64,000 nucleotides of DNA, taken from Lithobates sylvaticus (taxonomy: Eukaryota > Chordata > Amphibia > Anura > Ranidae). Of this stretch, positions 45,317 to 57,439 are shown in pieces. A program made the translations under genes and the position numbers. Numbering within the stretch: the first letter of the stretch is position 1; the number at the start of each line of letters is the position of its first letter. The stretch covers positions 36,692,026-36,756,025 of the forward strand of contig CM053029.1 in NCBI GenBank assembly GCA_028564925.1. The letters run 5' to 3'. Under the pieces are notes generated by a model. That model was not told the DNA's origin. It saw only the letters and a program-made list of their open reading frames with translations, and made no database searches.

Positions 45317-45502
45317 ATGACAATACAATGCATATAAGCCTTTAAAATTAGCACTTTTGATTTCTCCCATAGACTTTTAAAGGGTGTTCCGCGGCTTTCG
45401 AATTTGCCGCAAACCCCCCAAATTGTTCACTATTTGGCGAACAGGCAAACACCCTATGTTCGAGTCGAACTTACATTCAACTCAAACATTGGGCCCATCC
45501 CT

Positions 45503-45973
45503 AGAAGGTAAGCAGTTGCGTGCCACAAATACACAATAGGAGGAACTCCCCTGGGAGAATCAGTGATGGAAGATGGTCTGGGGGTGCTTGTATATCACTT
45601 AGCAATAGCATGCAATGCCAAGCCATTGCTAACAAAGTTAGCAGAATATTGCCATGCAGTAAAAAAGGGAATACATTCCAGAGACAATTCCTTAATTTTA
45701 CCCCTTTACAAAACAGAGGTTCATTCTCATCCTAAATATGCAGTTCCGTTTTGGTCACCATTCCTCAGGAAAAACATTGTTGAATTAGAAAAAGTTTAGC
45801 AAAGGGCAAGAAAACTAATAAGAATGGAGGAGCTCAGCTATGAGGATCGACTACATAGATTACAGTCATTCACTTTGGAATAAGAGGAGCTTAAAAGAGG
45901 ATATGATTACAATGTGCAAATTTGAAAGGTGACCTCAGTAACTGTAATAAACTGTTTACTCTAAGGTCCCAGG
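45503..45973 (+). pseudogene. CR1/L2-like LINE 2, third piece
   Basis: This reads HAVKKGIHSRDNSLILPLYK (45653), then HPKYAVPFWSPFLRKNIVEL and MEELSYEDRLHRLQ. It parallels LINE 1 at 35250-35450 (C-terminal part of ORF2 after the RT). It ends at the GTCCCAGG target of the 15-kb element and continues at 60998. Confidence 0.88.
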
Positions 45974-45983
45974 TAGGGATGGG

Positions 45984-46250
45984 CCCGGTGCTCGATGCGA
46001 ACCCACGTTCGCATCGAGCACCGGGCGTTCGCTCGCTCGGCGAGCCCAGAACTATTTTGGCCGCTCGCATCACGTTCGTGTGATGCGAGCGGCCCCGCAA
46101 CGCATTGCGGCCGGCGCGGCCGGCGCAGTGCATTGCTGGCTGATGATTGGCCAAGCATGCACTGTGACCCCGCATGCTTGGCCAATCACAGCCCCGGAAA
46201 CTCGAAGAGCCATAATTGGCTACAGGCAGGACGCCTGTAGCCAATTACAG
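45984..46250. repeat. Four consecutive subterminal stem-loops
   Basis: 45984-46025 pairs CCCGGTGCTCGATGCGAAC with its inverse. 46059-46094 pairs GGCCGCTCGCATCACG with CGTGTGATGCGAGCGGCC. About 46145-46190 pairs GATTGGCCAAGCATGC with its inverse. 46216-46248 pairs TTGGCTACAGGC with GCCTGTAGCCAA. Subterminal repeats are where hAT transposases bind. Confidence 0.88.
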
Positions 46251-46278
46251 CTCAGGGGCTTTAGTACACGCCCCCCCC

Positions 46279-46286
46279 TATAAAAG
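46279..46286 (+). promoter_or_regulatory. TATA box of the hAT-Ac transposon
   Basis: CCTATAAAAGGCC lies after a CCCC-rich stretch, 300 bases inside the left end and upstream of the leader and array. A start site about 30 bases downstream (near 46315) would give a leader running into the minisatellite. Confidence 0.75.
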
Positions 46287-46439
46287 GCCGCCACGCCGTC
46301 TGCGCCGGTCACATGCTGTTCCGGCGTAGATAGAGCAGGATAGATCTGTGACACTCTGCTGGATTTAGTTAGTTAGAGAGATTTACTTAGAGAGATTGAG
46401 TTAGATAGATTCATTTACAAAGATTGATTTAGAAAGAGG

Positions 46440-47023
46440 GGCTTGTAGTGTGTTCGTGGCAGGCAGGCAGAGCTCCTATATTTTGTTCCCAGAAGCACCT
46501 ATAGGACTTGTAGTGTGTTCGTGGCAGGCAGGCAGAGCTCCTATATTTTGTTCCCAGAAGCACCTATAGGACTTGTAGTGTGTTCCTGGCAGGCAGGCAG
46601 AGCTCCTATATTTTGTTCCCAGAAGCACCTATAGGACTTGTAGTGTGTTCCTGGCAGGCAGGCAGAGCTCCTATATTTTGTTCCCAGAAGCACCTATAGG
46701 ACTTGTAGTGTGTTCGTGGCAGGCAGGCAGAGCTCCTATATTTTCTTCCCAGAAGCACCTATAGGACTTGTAGTGTGTTCCTGGCAGGCAGGCAGAGCTC
46801 CTATATTTTCTTCCCAGAAGCACCTATAGGACTTGTAGTGTGTTCCTGGCAGGCAGGCAGAGCTCCTATATTTTGTTCCCAGAAGCACCTATAGGACTTG
46901 TAGTGTGTTCCTGGCAGGCAGGCAGAGCTCCTATATTTTGTTCCCAGAAGCACCTATAGGACTTGTAGTGTGTTCGTGGCAGGCAGGCAGAGCTCCTATA
47001 TTTTCTTCCCAGAAGCACCTATA
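46440..47023 (+). repeat. Minisatellite sub-array 1, 65-bp unit, 9 copies
   Basis: Units begin GGACTTGTAGTGTGTTCGTG, continue GCAGGCAGGCAGAGCTCCTA and TATTTTGTTCCCAGAAGCAC, and end CTATA. Spacing is exactly 65 (46504, 46569, ..., 47024). Only a few positions vary (TTCGTGG/TTCCTGG, TTTGTTCC/TTTCTTCC). Confidence 0.97.
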
Positions 47024-49430
47024 GGACTTGAAGTGTGTTAGTCCCATCACACAGAGATCATATATTTTGTTCCCAGAAGCACCTATAGGACTTGAAGTGT
47101 GTTAGTCCCATCACACAGACCTATATTTTCTTCCCAGAAGCACCTATAGGACTTGAAGTGTGTTAGTCCCATCACACAGAGATCATATATTTTGTTCCCA
47201 GAAGCACCTATAGGACTTGAAGTGTGTTAGTCCCATCACACAGAGATCATATATTTTGTTCCCAGAAGCACCCATAGGACTTGAAGTGTGTTAGTCCCAT
47301 CACACAGAGATCATATATTTTGTTCCCAGAAGCACCCATAGGACTTGAAGTGTGTTAGTCCCATCACACAGAGATCATATATTTTGTTCCCAGAAGCACC
47401 TATAGGACTTGAAGTGTGTTAGTCCCATCACACAGAGATCATATATTTTCTTCCCAGAAGCACCTATAGGACTTGAAGTGTGTTAGTCCCATCACACAGA
47501 GATCATATATTTTGTTCCCAGAAGCACCTATAGGACTTGAAGTGTGTTAGTCCCATCACACAGACCTATATTTTCTTCCCAGAAGCACCTATAGGACTTG
47601 AAGTGTGTTAGTCCCATCACACAGAGATCATATATTTTGTTCCCAGAAGCACCTATAGGACTTGAAGTGTGTTAGTCCCATCACACAGAGATCATATATT
47701 TTCTTCCCAGAAGCACCTATAGGACTTGAAGTGTGTTAGTCCCATCACACAGAGATCATATATTTTGTTCCCAGAAGCACCTATAGGACTTGAAGTGTGT
47801 TAGTCCCATCACACAGACCTATATTTTCTTCCCAGAAGCACCTATAGGACTTGAAGTGTGTTAGTCCCATCACACAGAGATCATATATTTTGTTCCCAGA
47901 AGCACCTATAGGACTTGAAGTGTGTTAGTCCCATCACACAGAGATCATATATTTTGTTCCCAGAAGCACCTATAGGACTTGAAGTGTGTTAGTCCCATCA
48001 CACAGACCTATATTTTCTTCCCAGAAGCACCCATAGGACTTGAAGTGTGTTAGTCCCATCACACAGAGATCCTATATTTTGTTCCCAGAAGCACCTATAG
48101 GACTTGAAGTGTGTTAGACCCATCACACAGAGATCATATATTTTGTTCCCAGAAGCACCTATAGGACTTGAAGTGTGTTAGTCCCATCACACAGAGATCC
48201 TATATTTTGTTCCCAGAAGCACCTATAGGACTTGAAGTGTGTTAGTCCCATCACACAGAGATCCTATATTTTGTTCCCAGAAGCACCTATAGGACTTGAA
48301 GTGTGTTAGTCCCATCACACAGACCTATATTTTCTTCCCAGAAGCACCCATAGGACTTGAAGTGTGTTAGTCCCATCACACAGAGATCCTATATTTTGTT
48401 CCCAGAAGCACCTATAGGACTTGAAGTGTGTTAGTCCCATCACACAGACCTATATTTTCTTCCCAGAAGCACCCATAGGACTTGAAGTGTGTTAGTCCCA
48501 TCACACAGAGATCCTATATATTTTGTTCCCAGAAGCACCTATAGGACTTGAAGTGTGTTAGACCCATCACACAGAGATCATATATTTTGTTCCCAGAAGC
48601 ACCTATAGGACTTGAAGTGTGTTAGTCCCATCACACAGAGATCATATATTTTGTTCCCAGAAGCACCCATAGGACTTGAAGTGTGTTAGTCCCATCACAC
48701 AGAGATCATATATTTTGTTCCCAGAAGCACCTATAGGACTTGAAGTGTGTTAGTCCCATCACACAGAGATCATATATTTTGTTCCCAGAAGCACCTATAG
48801 GACTTGAAGTGTGTTAGTCCCATCACACAGAGATCCTATATTTTGTTCCCAGAAGCACCTATAGGACTTGAAGTGTGTTAGTCCCATCACACAGACCTAT
48901 ATTTTCTTCCCAGAAGCACCCATAGGACTTGAAGTGTGTTAGTCCCATCACACAGAGATCATATATTTTGTTCCCAGAAGCACCTATAGGACTTGAAGTG
49001 TGTTAGTCCCATCACACAGAGATCATATATTTTGTTCCCAGAAGCACCCATAGGACTTGAAGTGTGTTAGTCCCATCACACAGAGATCATATATTTTGTT
49101 CCCAGAAGCACCTATAGGACTTGAAGTGTGTTAGTCCCATCACACAGACCTATATTTTCTTCCCAGAAGCACCTATAGGACTTGAAGTGTGTTAGTCCCA
49201 TCACACAGAGATCATATATTTTGTTCCCAGAAGCACCCATAGGACTTGAAGTGTGTTAGTCCCATCACACAGAGATCATATATTTTGTTCCCAGAAGCAC
49301 CTATAGGACTTGAAGTGTGTTAGTCCCATCACACAGAGATCCTATATTTTGTTCCCAGAAGCACCTATAGGACTTGAAGTGTGTTAGTCCCATCACACAG
49401 ACCTATATTTTCTTCCCAGAAGCACCTATA
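47024..49430 (+). repeat. Minisatellite sub-array 2, 64-bp unit (and 59-bp variant), about 38 copies
   Basis: Units begin GGACTTGAAGTGTGTTAGTC, continue CCATCACACAGAGATCATAT and end TTTGTTCCCAGAAGCACCTA plus TA. A shortened unit with CACACAGACCTATATTTTC recurs at semi-regular intervals, giving a loose higher-order pattern. Confidence 0.97.
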
Positions 49431-52400
49431 GGACTTCTAGTGTGTTAGTGGCATCACACAGAGCTCCTCTATTTTCTTCTCAGCAGCACCCACAGGACTT
49501 CTAGTGTGTTAGTGGCATCACACAGAGCTCCTCTATTTTCTTTGCAGAAGCACCCACAGGACTTCTAGTGTGTTAGTGGCATCACACAGAGCTCCTCTAT
49601 TTTCTTTGCAGAAGCACCCATAGGACTTCTAGTGTGTTAGTGGCATCACACAGAGCTCCTATATTTTCTTCTCAGCAGCACCCACAGGACTTCTAGTGTG
49701 TTAGTGGCATCACACAGAGCTCCTCTATTTTCTTTGCAGAAGCACCCATAGGACTTCTAGTGTGTTAGTGGCATCACACAGAGCTCCTATATTTTCTTCT
49801 CAGCAGCACCCACAGGACTTCTAGTGTGTTAGTGGCATCACACAGAGCTCCTCTATTTTCTTTGCAGAAGCACCCATAGGACTTCTAGTGTGTTAGTGGC
49901 ATCACACAGAGCTCCTATATTTTCTTCTCAGCAGCACCCACAGGACTTCTAGTGTGTTAGTGGCATCACACAGAGCTCCTCTATTTTCTTTGCAGAAGCA
50001 CCCACAGGACTTCTAGTGTGTTAGTGGCATCACACAGAGCTCCTCTATTTTCTTTGCAGAAGCACCCATAGGACTTCTAGTGTGTTAGTGGCATCACACA
50101 GAGCTCCTATATTTTCTTCTCAGCAGCACCCACAGGACTTCTAGTGTGTTAGTGGCATCACACAGAGCTCCTCTATTTTCTTTGCAGAAGCACCCATAGG
50201 ACTTCTAGTGTGTTAGTGGCATCACACAGAGCTCCTCTATTTTCTTTGCAGAAGCACCCATAGGACTTCTAGTGTGTTAGTGGCATCACACAGAGCTCCT
50301 ATATTTTCTTCTCAGCAGCACCCATAGGACTTCTAGTGTGTTAGTGGCATCACACAGAGCTCCTCTATTTTCTTTGCAGAAGCACCCATAGGACTTCTAG
50401 TGTGTTAGTGGCATCACACAGAGCTCCTATATTTTCTTCTCAGCAGCACCCACAGGACTTCTAGTGTGTTAGTGGCATCACACAGAGCTCCTCTATTTTC
50501 TTTGCAGAAGCACCCACAGGACTTCTAGTGTGTTAGTGGCATCACACAGAGCTCCTCTATTTTCTTTGCAGAAGCACCCATAGGACTTCTAGTGTGTTAG
50601 TGGCATCACACATAGCTCCTATATTTTCTTCTCAGCAGCACCCACAGGACTTCTAGTGTGTTAGTGGCATCACACATAGCTCCTCTATTTTCTTTGCAGA
50701 AGCACCCATAGGACTTCTAGTGTGTTAGTGGCATCACACAGAGCTCCTATATTTTCTTTGCAGAAGCACCCATAGGACTTCTAGTGTGTTAGTGGCATCA
50801 CACAGAGCTCCTATATTTTCTTCTCAGCAGCACCCACAGGACTTCTAGTGTGTTAGTGGCATCACACAGAGCTCCTCTATTTTCTTTGCAGAAGCACCCA
50901 TAGGACTTCTAGTGTGTTAGTGGCATCACACAGAGCTCCTATATTTTCTTCTCAGCAGCACCCACAGGACTTCTAGTGTGTTAGTGGCATCACACAGAGC
51001 TCCTCTATTTTCTTTGCAGAAGCACCCATAGGACTTCTAGTGTGTTAGTGGCATCACACAGAGCTCCTATATTTTCTTCTCAGCAGCACCCACAGGACTT
51101 CTAGTGTGTTAGTGGCATCACACAGAGCTCCTCTATTTTCTTTGCAGAAGCACCCACAGGACTTCTAGTGTGTTAGTGGCATCACACAGAGCTCCTCTAT
51201 TTTCTTTGCAGAAGCACCCATAGGACTTCTAGTGTGTTAGTGGCATCACACAGAACTCCTATATTTTCTTCTCAGCAGCACCCACAGGACTTCTAGTGTG
51301 TTAGTGGCATCACACAGAGCTCCTCTATTTTCTTTGCAGAAGCACCCATAGGACTTCTAGTGTGTTAGTGGCATCACACAGAGCTCCTCTATTTTCTTTG
51401 CAGAAGCACCCATAGGACTTCTAGTGTGTTAGTGGCATCACACAGAGCTCCTATATTTTCTTCTCAGCAGCACCCATAGGACTTCTAGTGTGTTAGTGGC
51501 ATCACACAGAGCTCCTCTATTTTCTTTGCAGAAGCACCCATAGGACTTCTAGTGTGTTAGTGGCATCACACAGAGCTCCTATATTTTCTTCTCAGCAGCA
51601 CCCACAGGACTTCTAGTGTGTTAGTGGCATCACACAGAGCTCCTCTATTTTCTTTGCAGAAGCACCCACAGGACTTCTAGTGTGTTAGTGGCATCACACA
51701 GAGCTCCTCTATTTTCTTTGCAGAAGCACCCATAGGACTTCTAGTGTGTTAGTGGCATCACACAGAGCTCCTATATTTTCTTCTCAGCAGCACCCACAGG
51801 ACTTCTAGTGTGTTAGTGGCATCACACAGAGCTCCTCTATTTTCTTTGCAGAAGCACCCATAGGACTTCTAGTGTGTTAGTGGCATCACACAGAGCTCCT
51901 ATATTTTCTTTGCAGAAGCACCCATAGGACTTCTAGTGTGTTAGTGGCATCACACAGAGCTCCTATATTTTCTTCTCAGCAGCACCCACAGGACTTCTAG
52001 TGTGTTAGTGGCATCACACAGAGCTCCTCTATTTTCTTTGCAGAAGCACCCACAGTACTTCTAGTGTGTTAGTGGCATCACACAGAGCTCCTCTATTTTC
52101 TTTGCAGAAGCACCCATAGGACTTCTAGTGTGTTAGTGGCATCACACAGAGCTCCTATATTTTCTTCTCAGCAGCACCCACAGGACTTCTAGTGTGTTAG
52201 TGGCATCACACAGAGCTCCTCTATTTTCTTTGCAGAAGCACCCACAGGACTTCTAGTGTGTTAGTCCCATCACACAGAGCTCCTCTATTTTCTTTGCAGA
52301 AGCACCCATAGGACTTCTAGTGTGTTAGTGGCATCACACAGAGCTCCTATATTTTCTTCTCAGCAGCACCCATAGGACTTCTAGTGTGTTAGTGGCATCA

Positions 52401-53398
52401 CACAGAGCTCCTCTATTTTCTTTGCAGAAGCACCCATAGGACTTCTAGTGTGTTAGTGGCATCACACAGAGCTCCTATATTTTCTTCTCAGCAGCACCCA
52501 CAGGACTTCTAGTGTGTTAGTGGCATCACACAGAGCTCCTCTATTTTCTTTGCAGAAGCACCCACAGGACTTCTAGTGTGTTAGTGGCATCACACAGAGC
52601 TCCTCTATTTTCTTTGCAGAAGCACCCATAGGACTTCTAGTGTGTTAGTGGCATCACACAGAGCTCCTATATTTTCTTCTCAGCAGCACCCACAGGACTT
52701 CTAGTGTGTTAGTGGCATCACACAGAGCTCCTCTATTTTCTTTGCAGAAGCACCCATAGGACTTCTAGTGTGTTAGTGGCATCACACAGAGCTCCTATAT
52801 TTTCTTTGCAGAAGCACCCATAGGACTTCTAGTGTGTTAGTGGCATCACACAGAGCTCCTATATTTTCTTCTCAGCAGCACCCACAGGACTTCTAGTGTG
52901 TTAGTGGCATCACACAGAGCTCCTCTATTTTCTTTGCAGAAGCACCCACAGTACTTCTAGTGTGTTAGTGGCATCACACAGAGCTCCTCTATTTTCTTTG
53001 CAGAAGCACCCATAGGACTTCTAGTGTGTTAGTGGCATCACACAGAGCTCCTATATTTTCTTCTCAGCAGCACCCACAGGACTTCTAGTGTGTTAGTGGC
53101 ATCACACAGAGCTCCTCTATTTTCTTTGCAGAAGCACCCACAGGACTTCTAGTGTGTTAGTGGCATCACACAGAGCTCCTCTATTTTCTTTGCAGAAGCA
53201 CCCATAGGACTTCTAGTGTGTTAGTGGCATCACACAGAGCTCCTATATTTTCTTCTCAGCAGCACCCATAGGACTTCTAGTGTGTTAGTGGCATCACACA
53301 GAGCTCCTCTATTTTCTTTGCAGAAGCACCCATAGGACTTCTAGTGTGTTAGTGGCATCACACAGAGCTCCTATATATTCTTCTCAGCAGCACCCACA
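49431..53398 (+). repeat. Minisatellite sub-array 3, 64-bp unit, 62 copies, with higher-order repeat
   Basis: 3968 bases is exactly 62 x 64. Units begin GGACTTCTAGTGTGTTAGTG. Two main types alternate: one with CTCTATTTTCTTTGCAGAAG and one with CTATATTTTCTTCTCAGCAG. A rare variant (CACAGTACTT for CACAGGACTT) at 52051 and 52947 is 896 bases apart, or 14 units, marking a higher-order repeat. Both unit types carry a pyrimidine tract followed by CAG, like a 3' splice site. Confidence 0.97.
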
Positions 53399-56300
53399 GG
53401 ACTACCGACTACAATGGCTGGAAGACCGCCAAGGGGAGGCAGAGCGTGCAGAGCCAAGAACACAGGGCAGGCAGGCTCTGTTTCTAGTGGACGTGGCCGT
53501 GGCCGTGGACGTGGTCGTGCATCGTCATCAGCACGTGGCCATGGGACACGCGCGTCTTTGTTTTCGGCAGCTGGACATGTGGAGCCGCATCATGCTGAAG
53601 GCTTGGTAGAATGGATGACCAAGCCCTCCTCATCCTCCTCATCCTCTCTCACCCAGGCTCAGGGTACTGGCAGAGCATCATCAGCCACCCCTTCCCTAGA
53701 CCCACCATGTCCTCCTGAGGAGTCCCCCGAACTCTTTGAGCACAGTGTTGGGTACATGCTCCAGGAGGATGCCCAACGATTCGAAGGCTCGGATGATGAT
53801 ACCCAGCTTGAGGAATCTGGCAGTACTGTTCCACCAGCTGCAGCTTACTGCCAGGTTTGCTCTAGTGGTGAAGAGGGAGGGGATGATGAGGTCACTGACT
53901 CCACGTGGGTGCCTGAAGGGAGAGAGGATGAGGAGGAGGACGAGGAGGAGGAGGATGCGGCGTCACATGTCCAACGAGGCAGGATGCCCCTGGAGGCCAG
54001 GTAGAGGCCAGCACAGCAACTGTACAACACCGCAGAGCTCCGCCTGTGCAGGGCGCTGCCTCTGCACGTTATCAGAAAAGTTCTTTGGTGTGGGCCTTTT
54101 TTGAGACGAGTGCATCAGATCGCACCACTGCTATTTGCAATATTTGTCTCAAGCGTATCTCGCGTGGCCAAAACATCAGCCGCTTGGGCACCACAAGCAT
54201 GACCAGACATATGGCGACCTGCCATGCAGCTCGTTGGCAGGCACACATAAAAGACCCACACCAAAGAACTAAGCGGACCTCTCCTTGCTCCTCCTCAGCT
54301 GGGATCTCCATCCCCACTACACCTTCAGTCCTCTCTGAAAGCTGCTCTGAGAGGACTGAAGGTGTAGAATTAGGTGTGTCACAACCAAGTACTTGCAGTA
54401 CACCGACGTCCGATTGCAGCAGGCAAATTTCCCTGCCCCAGCTGCTGGACCGTAGAAAGAAGTACACTCCCAGCCATCCACATGCCCAGCGGTTGAATGC
54501 TAGCCTGGCTAAATTGCTAGCACTTCAACTGCTGCCTTTTCAGTTGGTAGACTCGGCCCCCTTCCGTGAGTTTGTTCAATGTGCGGTTCCTCAGTGGCAG
54601 GTTCCCAAACGCCACTTTTTCTCACGGAAGGCGATTCCGTCTCTCTACCGGCATGTGGAGGGCAATGTCCATGCCTCGCTGGACAGGGCGGTCAGCGGTA
54701 AGGTGCATATTACCGCTGACTCATGGTCCAGCAGGCATGGACAGGGACGGTACCTTTCTTTCACGGCCCATTGGGTCACTCTATTGGCAGCTGGGAGGGA
54801 TGCAGGACAAGGTGCAGTAGTGTTGGAGGTTGTTCCGCCACCACGCCTCCAAAACGCTACTACTGCTACTGGTTGTGACACACCTCTCTCCTCCACCCCC
54901 TCCTCTTCTTCTTCCTCCAGTGCTCTGTCCTTGGAACCAGCGGTGCTCCGTAGGCGTACAAGGGGCTACGCAAGTACGCAGGCAAAAAGATGCCATGCCG
55001 TGCTTGCGCTGGTGTGTTTGGGGGACAGGAGCCACACTGGGCCCGAGGTTCTGGCAGCTCTGCAGGGGCAGGCCGAGAGGTGGTTGACGCCACGTCAGCT
55101 TAAGCCAGGAATGGTCGTTTCTGACAATGGCACCAACCTCCTCTCCGCCCTGCGACAGGGGCAGCTCACCCATGTGCCCTGCATGGCTCACGTCCTCAAC
55201 CTGGTGGTGCAGCGGTTCTTGGGCAGGTTCCCAGGCTTACAGGATGTCCTGAGGCAGGCCAGGAAAGTCTGTGTGCATTTCCGCCGATCTTATAATGCCA
55301 GTGCTCGGCTGACTGAGCTGCAAAAGGAGCTGAACCTGCCCAAGAACCGCCTAATATGTGACATGCCCACGTCCTCTATTTTCTTTGCAGAAGCACCCAT
55401 AGGACTTCTAGTGTGTTAGTGGCATCACACAGAGCTCCTATATATTCTTCTCAGCAGCACCCACAGGACTACCGACTACAATGGCTGGAAGACCGCCAAG
55501 GGGAGGCAGAGCGTGCAGAGCCAAGAACACAGGGCAGGCAGGCTCTGTTTCTAGTGGACGTGGCCGTGGCCGTGGACGTGGTCGTGCATCGTCATCAGCA
55601 CGTGGCCATGGGACACGCGCGTCTTTGTTTTCGGCAGCTGGACATGTGGAGCCGCATCATGCTGAAGGCTTGGTAGAATGGATGACCAAGCCCTCCTCAT
55701 CCTCCTCATCCTCTCTCACCCAGGCTCAGGGTACTGGCAGAGCATCATCAGCCACCCCTTCCCTAGACCCACCATGTCCTCCTGAGGAGTCCCCCGAACT
55801 CTTTGAGCACAGTGTTGGGTACATGCTCCAGGAGGATGCCCAACGATTCGAAGGCTCGGATGATGATACCCAGCTTGAGGAATCTGGCAGTACTGTTCCA
55901 CCAGCTGCAGCTTACTGCCAGGTTTGCTCTAGTGGTGAAGAGGGAGGGGATGATGAGGTCACTGACTCCACGTGGGTGCCTGAAGGGAGAGAGGATGAGG
56001 AGGAGGACGAGGAGGAGGAGGATGCGGCGTCACATGTCCAACGAGGCAGGATGCCCCCTGGAGGCCAGGTAGAGGCCAGCACAGCAACTGTACAACACCG
56101 CAGAGCTCCGCCTGTGCAGGGCGCTGCCTCTGCACGTTATCAGAAAAGTTCTTTGGTGTGGGCCTTTTTTGAGACGAGTGCATCAGATCGCACCACTGCT
56201 ATTTGCAATATTTGTCTCAAGCGTATCTCGCGTGGCCAAAACATCAGCCGCTTGGGCACCACAAGCATGACCAGACATATGGCGACCTGCCATGCAGCTC

Positions 56301-57439
56301 GTTGGCAGGCACACATAAAAGACCCACACCAAAGAACTAAGCGGACCTCTCCTTGCTCCTCCTCAGCTGGGATCTCCATCCCCACTACACCTTCAGTCCT
56401 CTCTGAAAGCTGCTCTGAGAGGACTGAAGGTGTAGAATTAGGTGTGTCACAACCAAGTACTTGCAGTACACCGACGTCCGATTGCAGCAGGCAAATTTCC
56501 CTGCCCCAGCTGCTGGACCGTAGAAAGAAGTACACTCCCAGCCATCCACATGCCCAGCGGTTGAATGCTAGCCTGGCTAAATTGCTAGCACTTCAACTGC
56601 TGCCTTTTCAGTTGGTAGACTCGGCCCCCTTCCGTGAGTTTGTTCAATGTGCGGTTCCTCAGTGGCAGGTTCCCAAACGCCACTTTTTCTCACGGAAGGC
56701 GATTCCGTCTCTCTACCGGCATGTGGAGGGCAATGTCCATGCCTCGCTGGACAGGGCGGTCAGCGGTAAGGTGCATATTACCGCTGACTCATGGTCCAGC
56801 AGGCATGGACAGGGACGGTACCTTTCTTTCACGGCCCATTGGGTCACTCTATTGGCAGCTGGGAGGGATGCAGGACAAGGTGCAGTAGTGTTGGAGGTTG
56901 TTCCGCCACCACGCCTCCAAAACGCTACTACTGCTACTGGTTGTGACACACCTCTCTCCTCCACCCCCCTCCTCTTCTTCTTCCTCCAGTGCTCTGTCCT
57001 TGGAACCAGCGGTGCTCCGTAGGCGTACAAGGGGCTACGCAAGTACGCAGGCAAAAAGATGCCATGCCGTGCTTGCGCTGGTGTGTTTGGGGGACAGGAG
57101 CCACACTGGGCCCGAGGTTCTGGCAGCTCTGCAGGGGCAGGCCGAGAGGTGGTTGACGCCACGTCAGCTTAAGCCAGGAATGGTCGTTTCTGACAATGGC
57201 ACCAACCTCCTCTCCGCCCTGCGACAGGGGCAGCTCACCCATGTGCCCTGCATGGCTCACGTCCTCAACCTGGTGGTGCAGCGGTTCTTGGGCAGGTTCC
57301 CAGGCTTACAGGATGTCCTGAGGCAGGCCAGGAAAGTCTGTGTGCATTTCCGCCGATCTTATAATGCCAGTGCTCGGCTGACTGAGCTGCAAAAGGAGCT
57401 GAACCTGCCCAAGAACCGCCTAATATGTGACATGCCCAC
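53304..57439 (+). repeat. Tandem duplication of 2.07 kb covering most of the transposase gene
   Basis: Copy A (53304-55370) and copy B (55371-57439) are nearly identical; ATG to ATG is 2067 bases. The join at 55370/55371 fuses GACATGCCCAC of the gene to TCCTCTATTTTCTTTGC of the last array units, so copy B carries its own 1.7 array units before its ATG. The visible differences are one-base changes in C-runs, so the event is very recent or an assembly artefact. Confidence 0.92.
53414..55370 (+). pseudogene. hAT-Ac transposase copy A, 3'-truncated
   Basis: The ATG at 53414 follows the last array unit by 15 bases and is chosen because it opens the conserved frame (MAGRPPRGGRACRAKNTGQA, then an RGRGRGRG tract). 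A one-base-shorter C-run at 53987-53990 relative to copy B shifts the frame, so the product would stop at 54004. The rest (BED finger, RNase H-like D motifs) is open from 54046 to 55370, where the duplication junction cuts it. It lacks the C-terminal dimerisation domain and could not be active alone. Confidence 0.92.

Larger units (their letters stand above)
41180..45502. mobile_element. Ac-like non-autonomous element with foldback interior, nested insertion inside
   Basis: The right end reads GGGCCCATCCCTA (45502). The left terminus is missing. 41215-41290 and 42200-42265 are inverted copies (AAAAGTACTCACGGCTATAA and its inverse), with interior arms through 41340-42150. The right subterminal part (42270-42538 plus 45317-45502) matches the 3' end of the 15-kb hAT-Ac element. 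It is split by the element at 42539-45316. Confidence 0.75.

Noticed and set aside
46440-53398. Array resembling a CRISPR because of regular short repeats
   Set aside because: Units are contiguous 64/65-bp repeats with no unique spacers, in a eukaryotic transposon.
53346-53609. 87-residue open frame starting in the last array unit (also 55413-55676)
   Set aside because: It overlaps the transposase N-terminus in another frame and has no domain; it is a shadow of the real frame.
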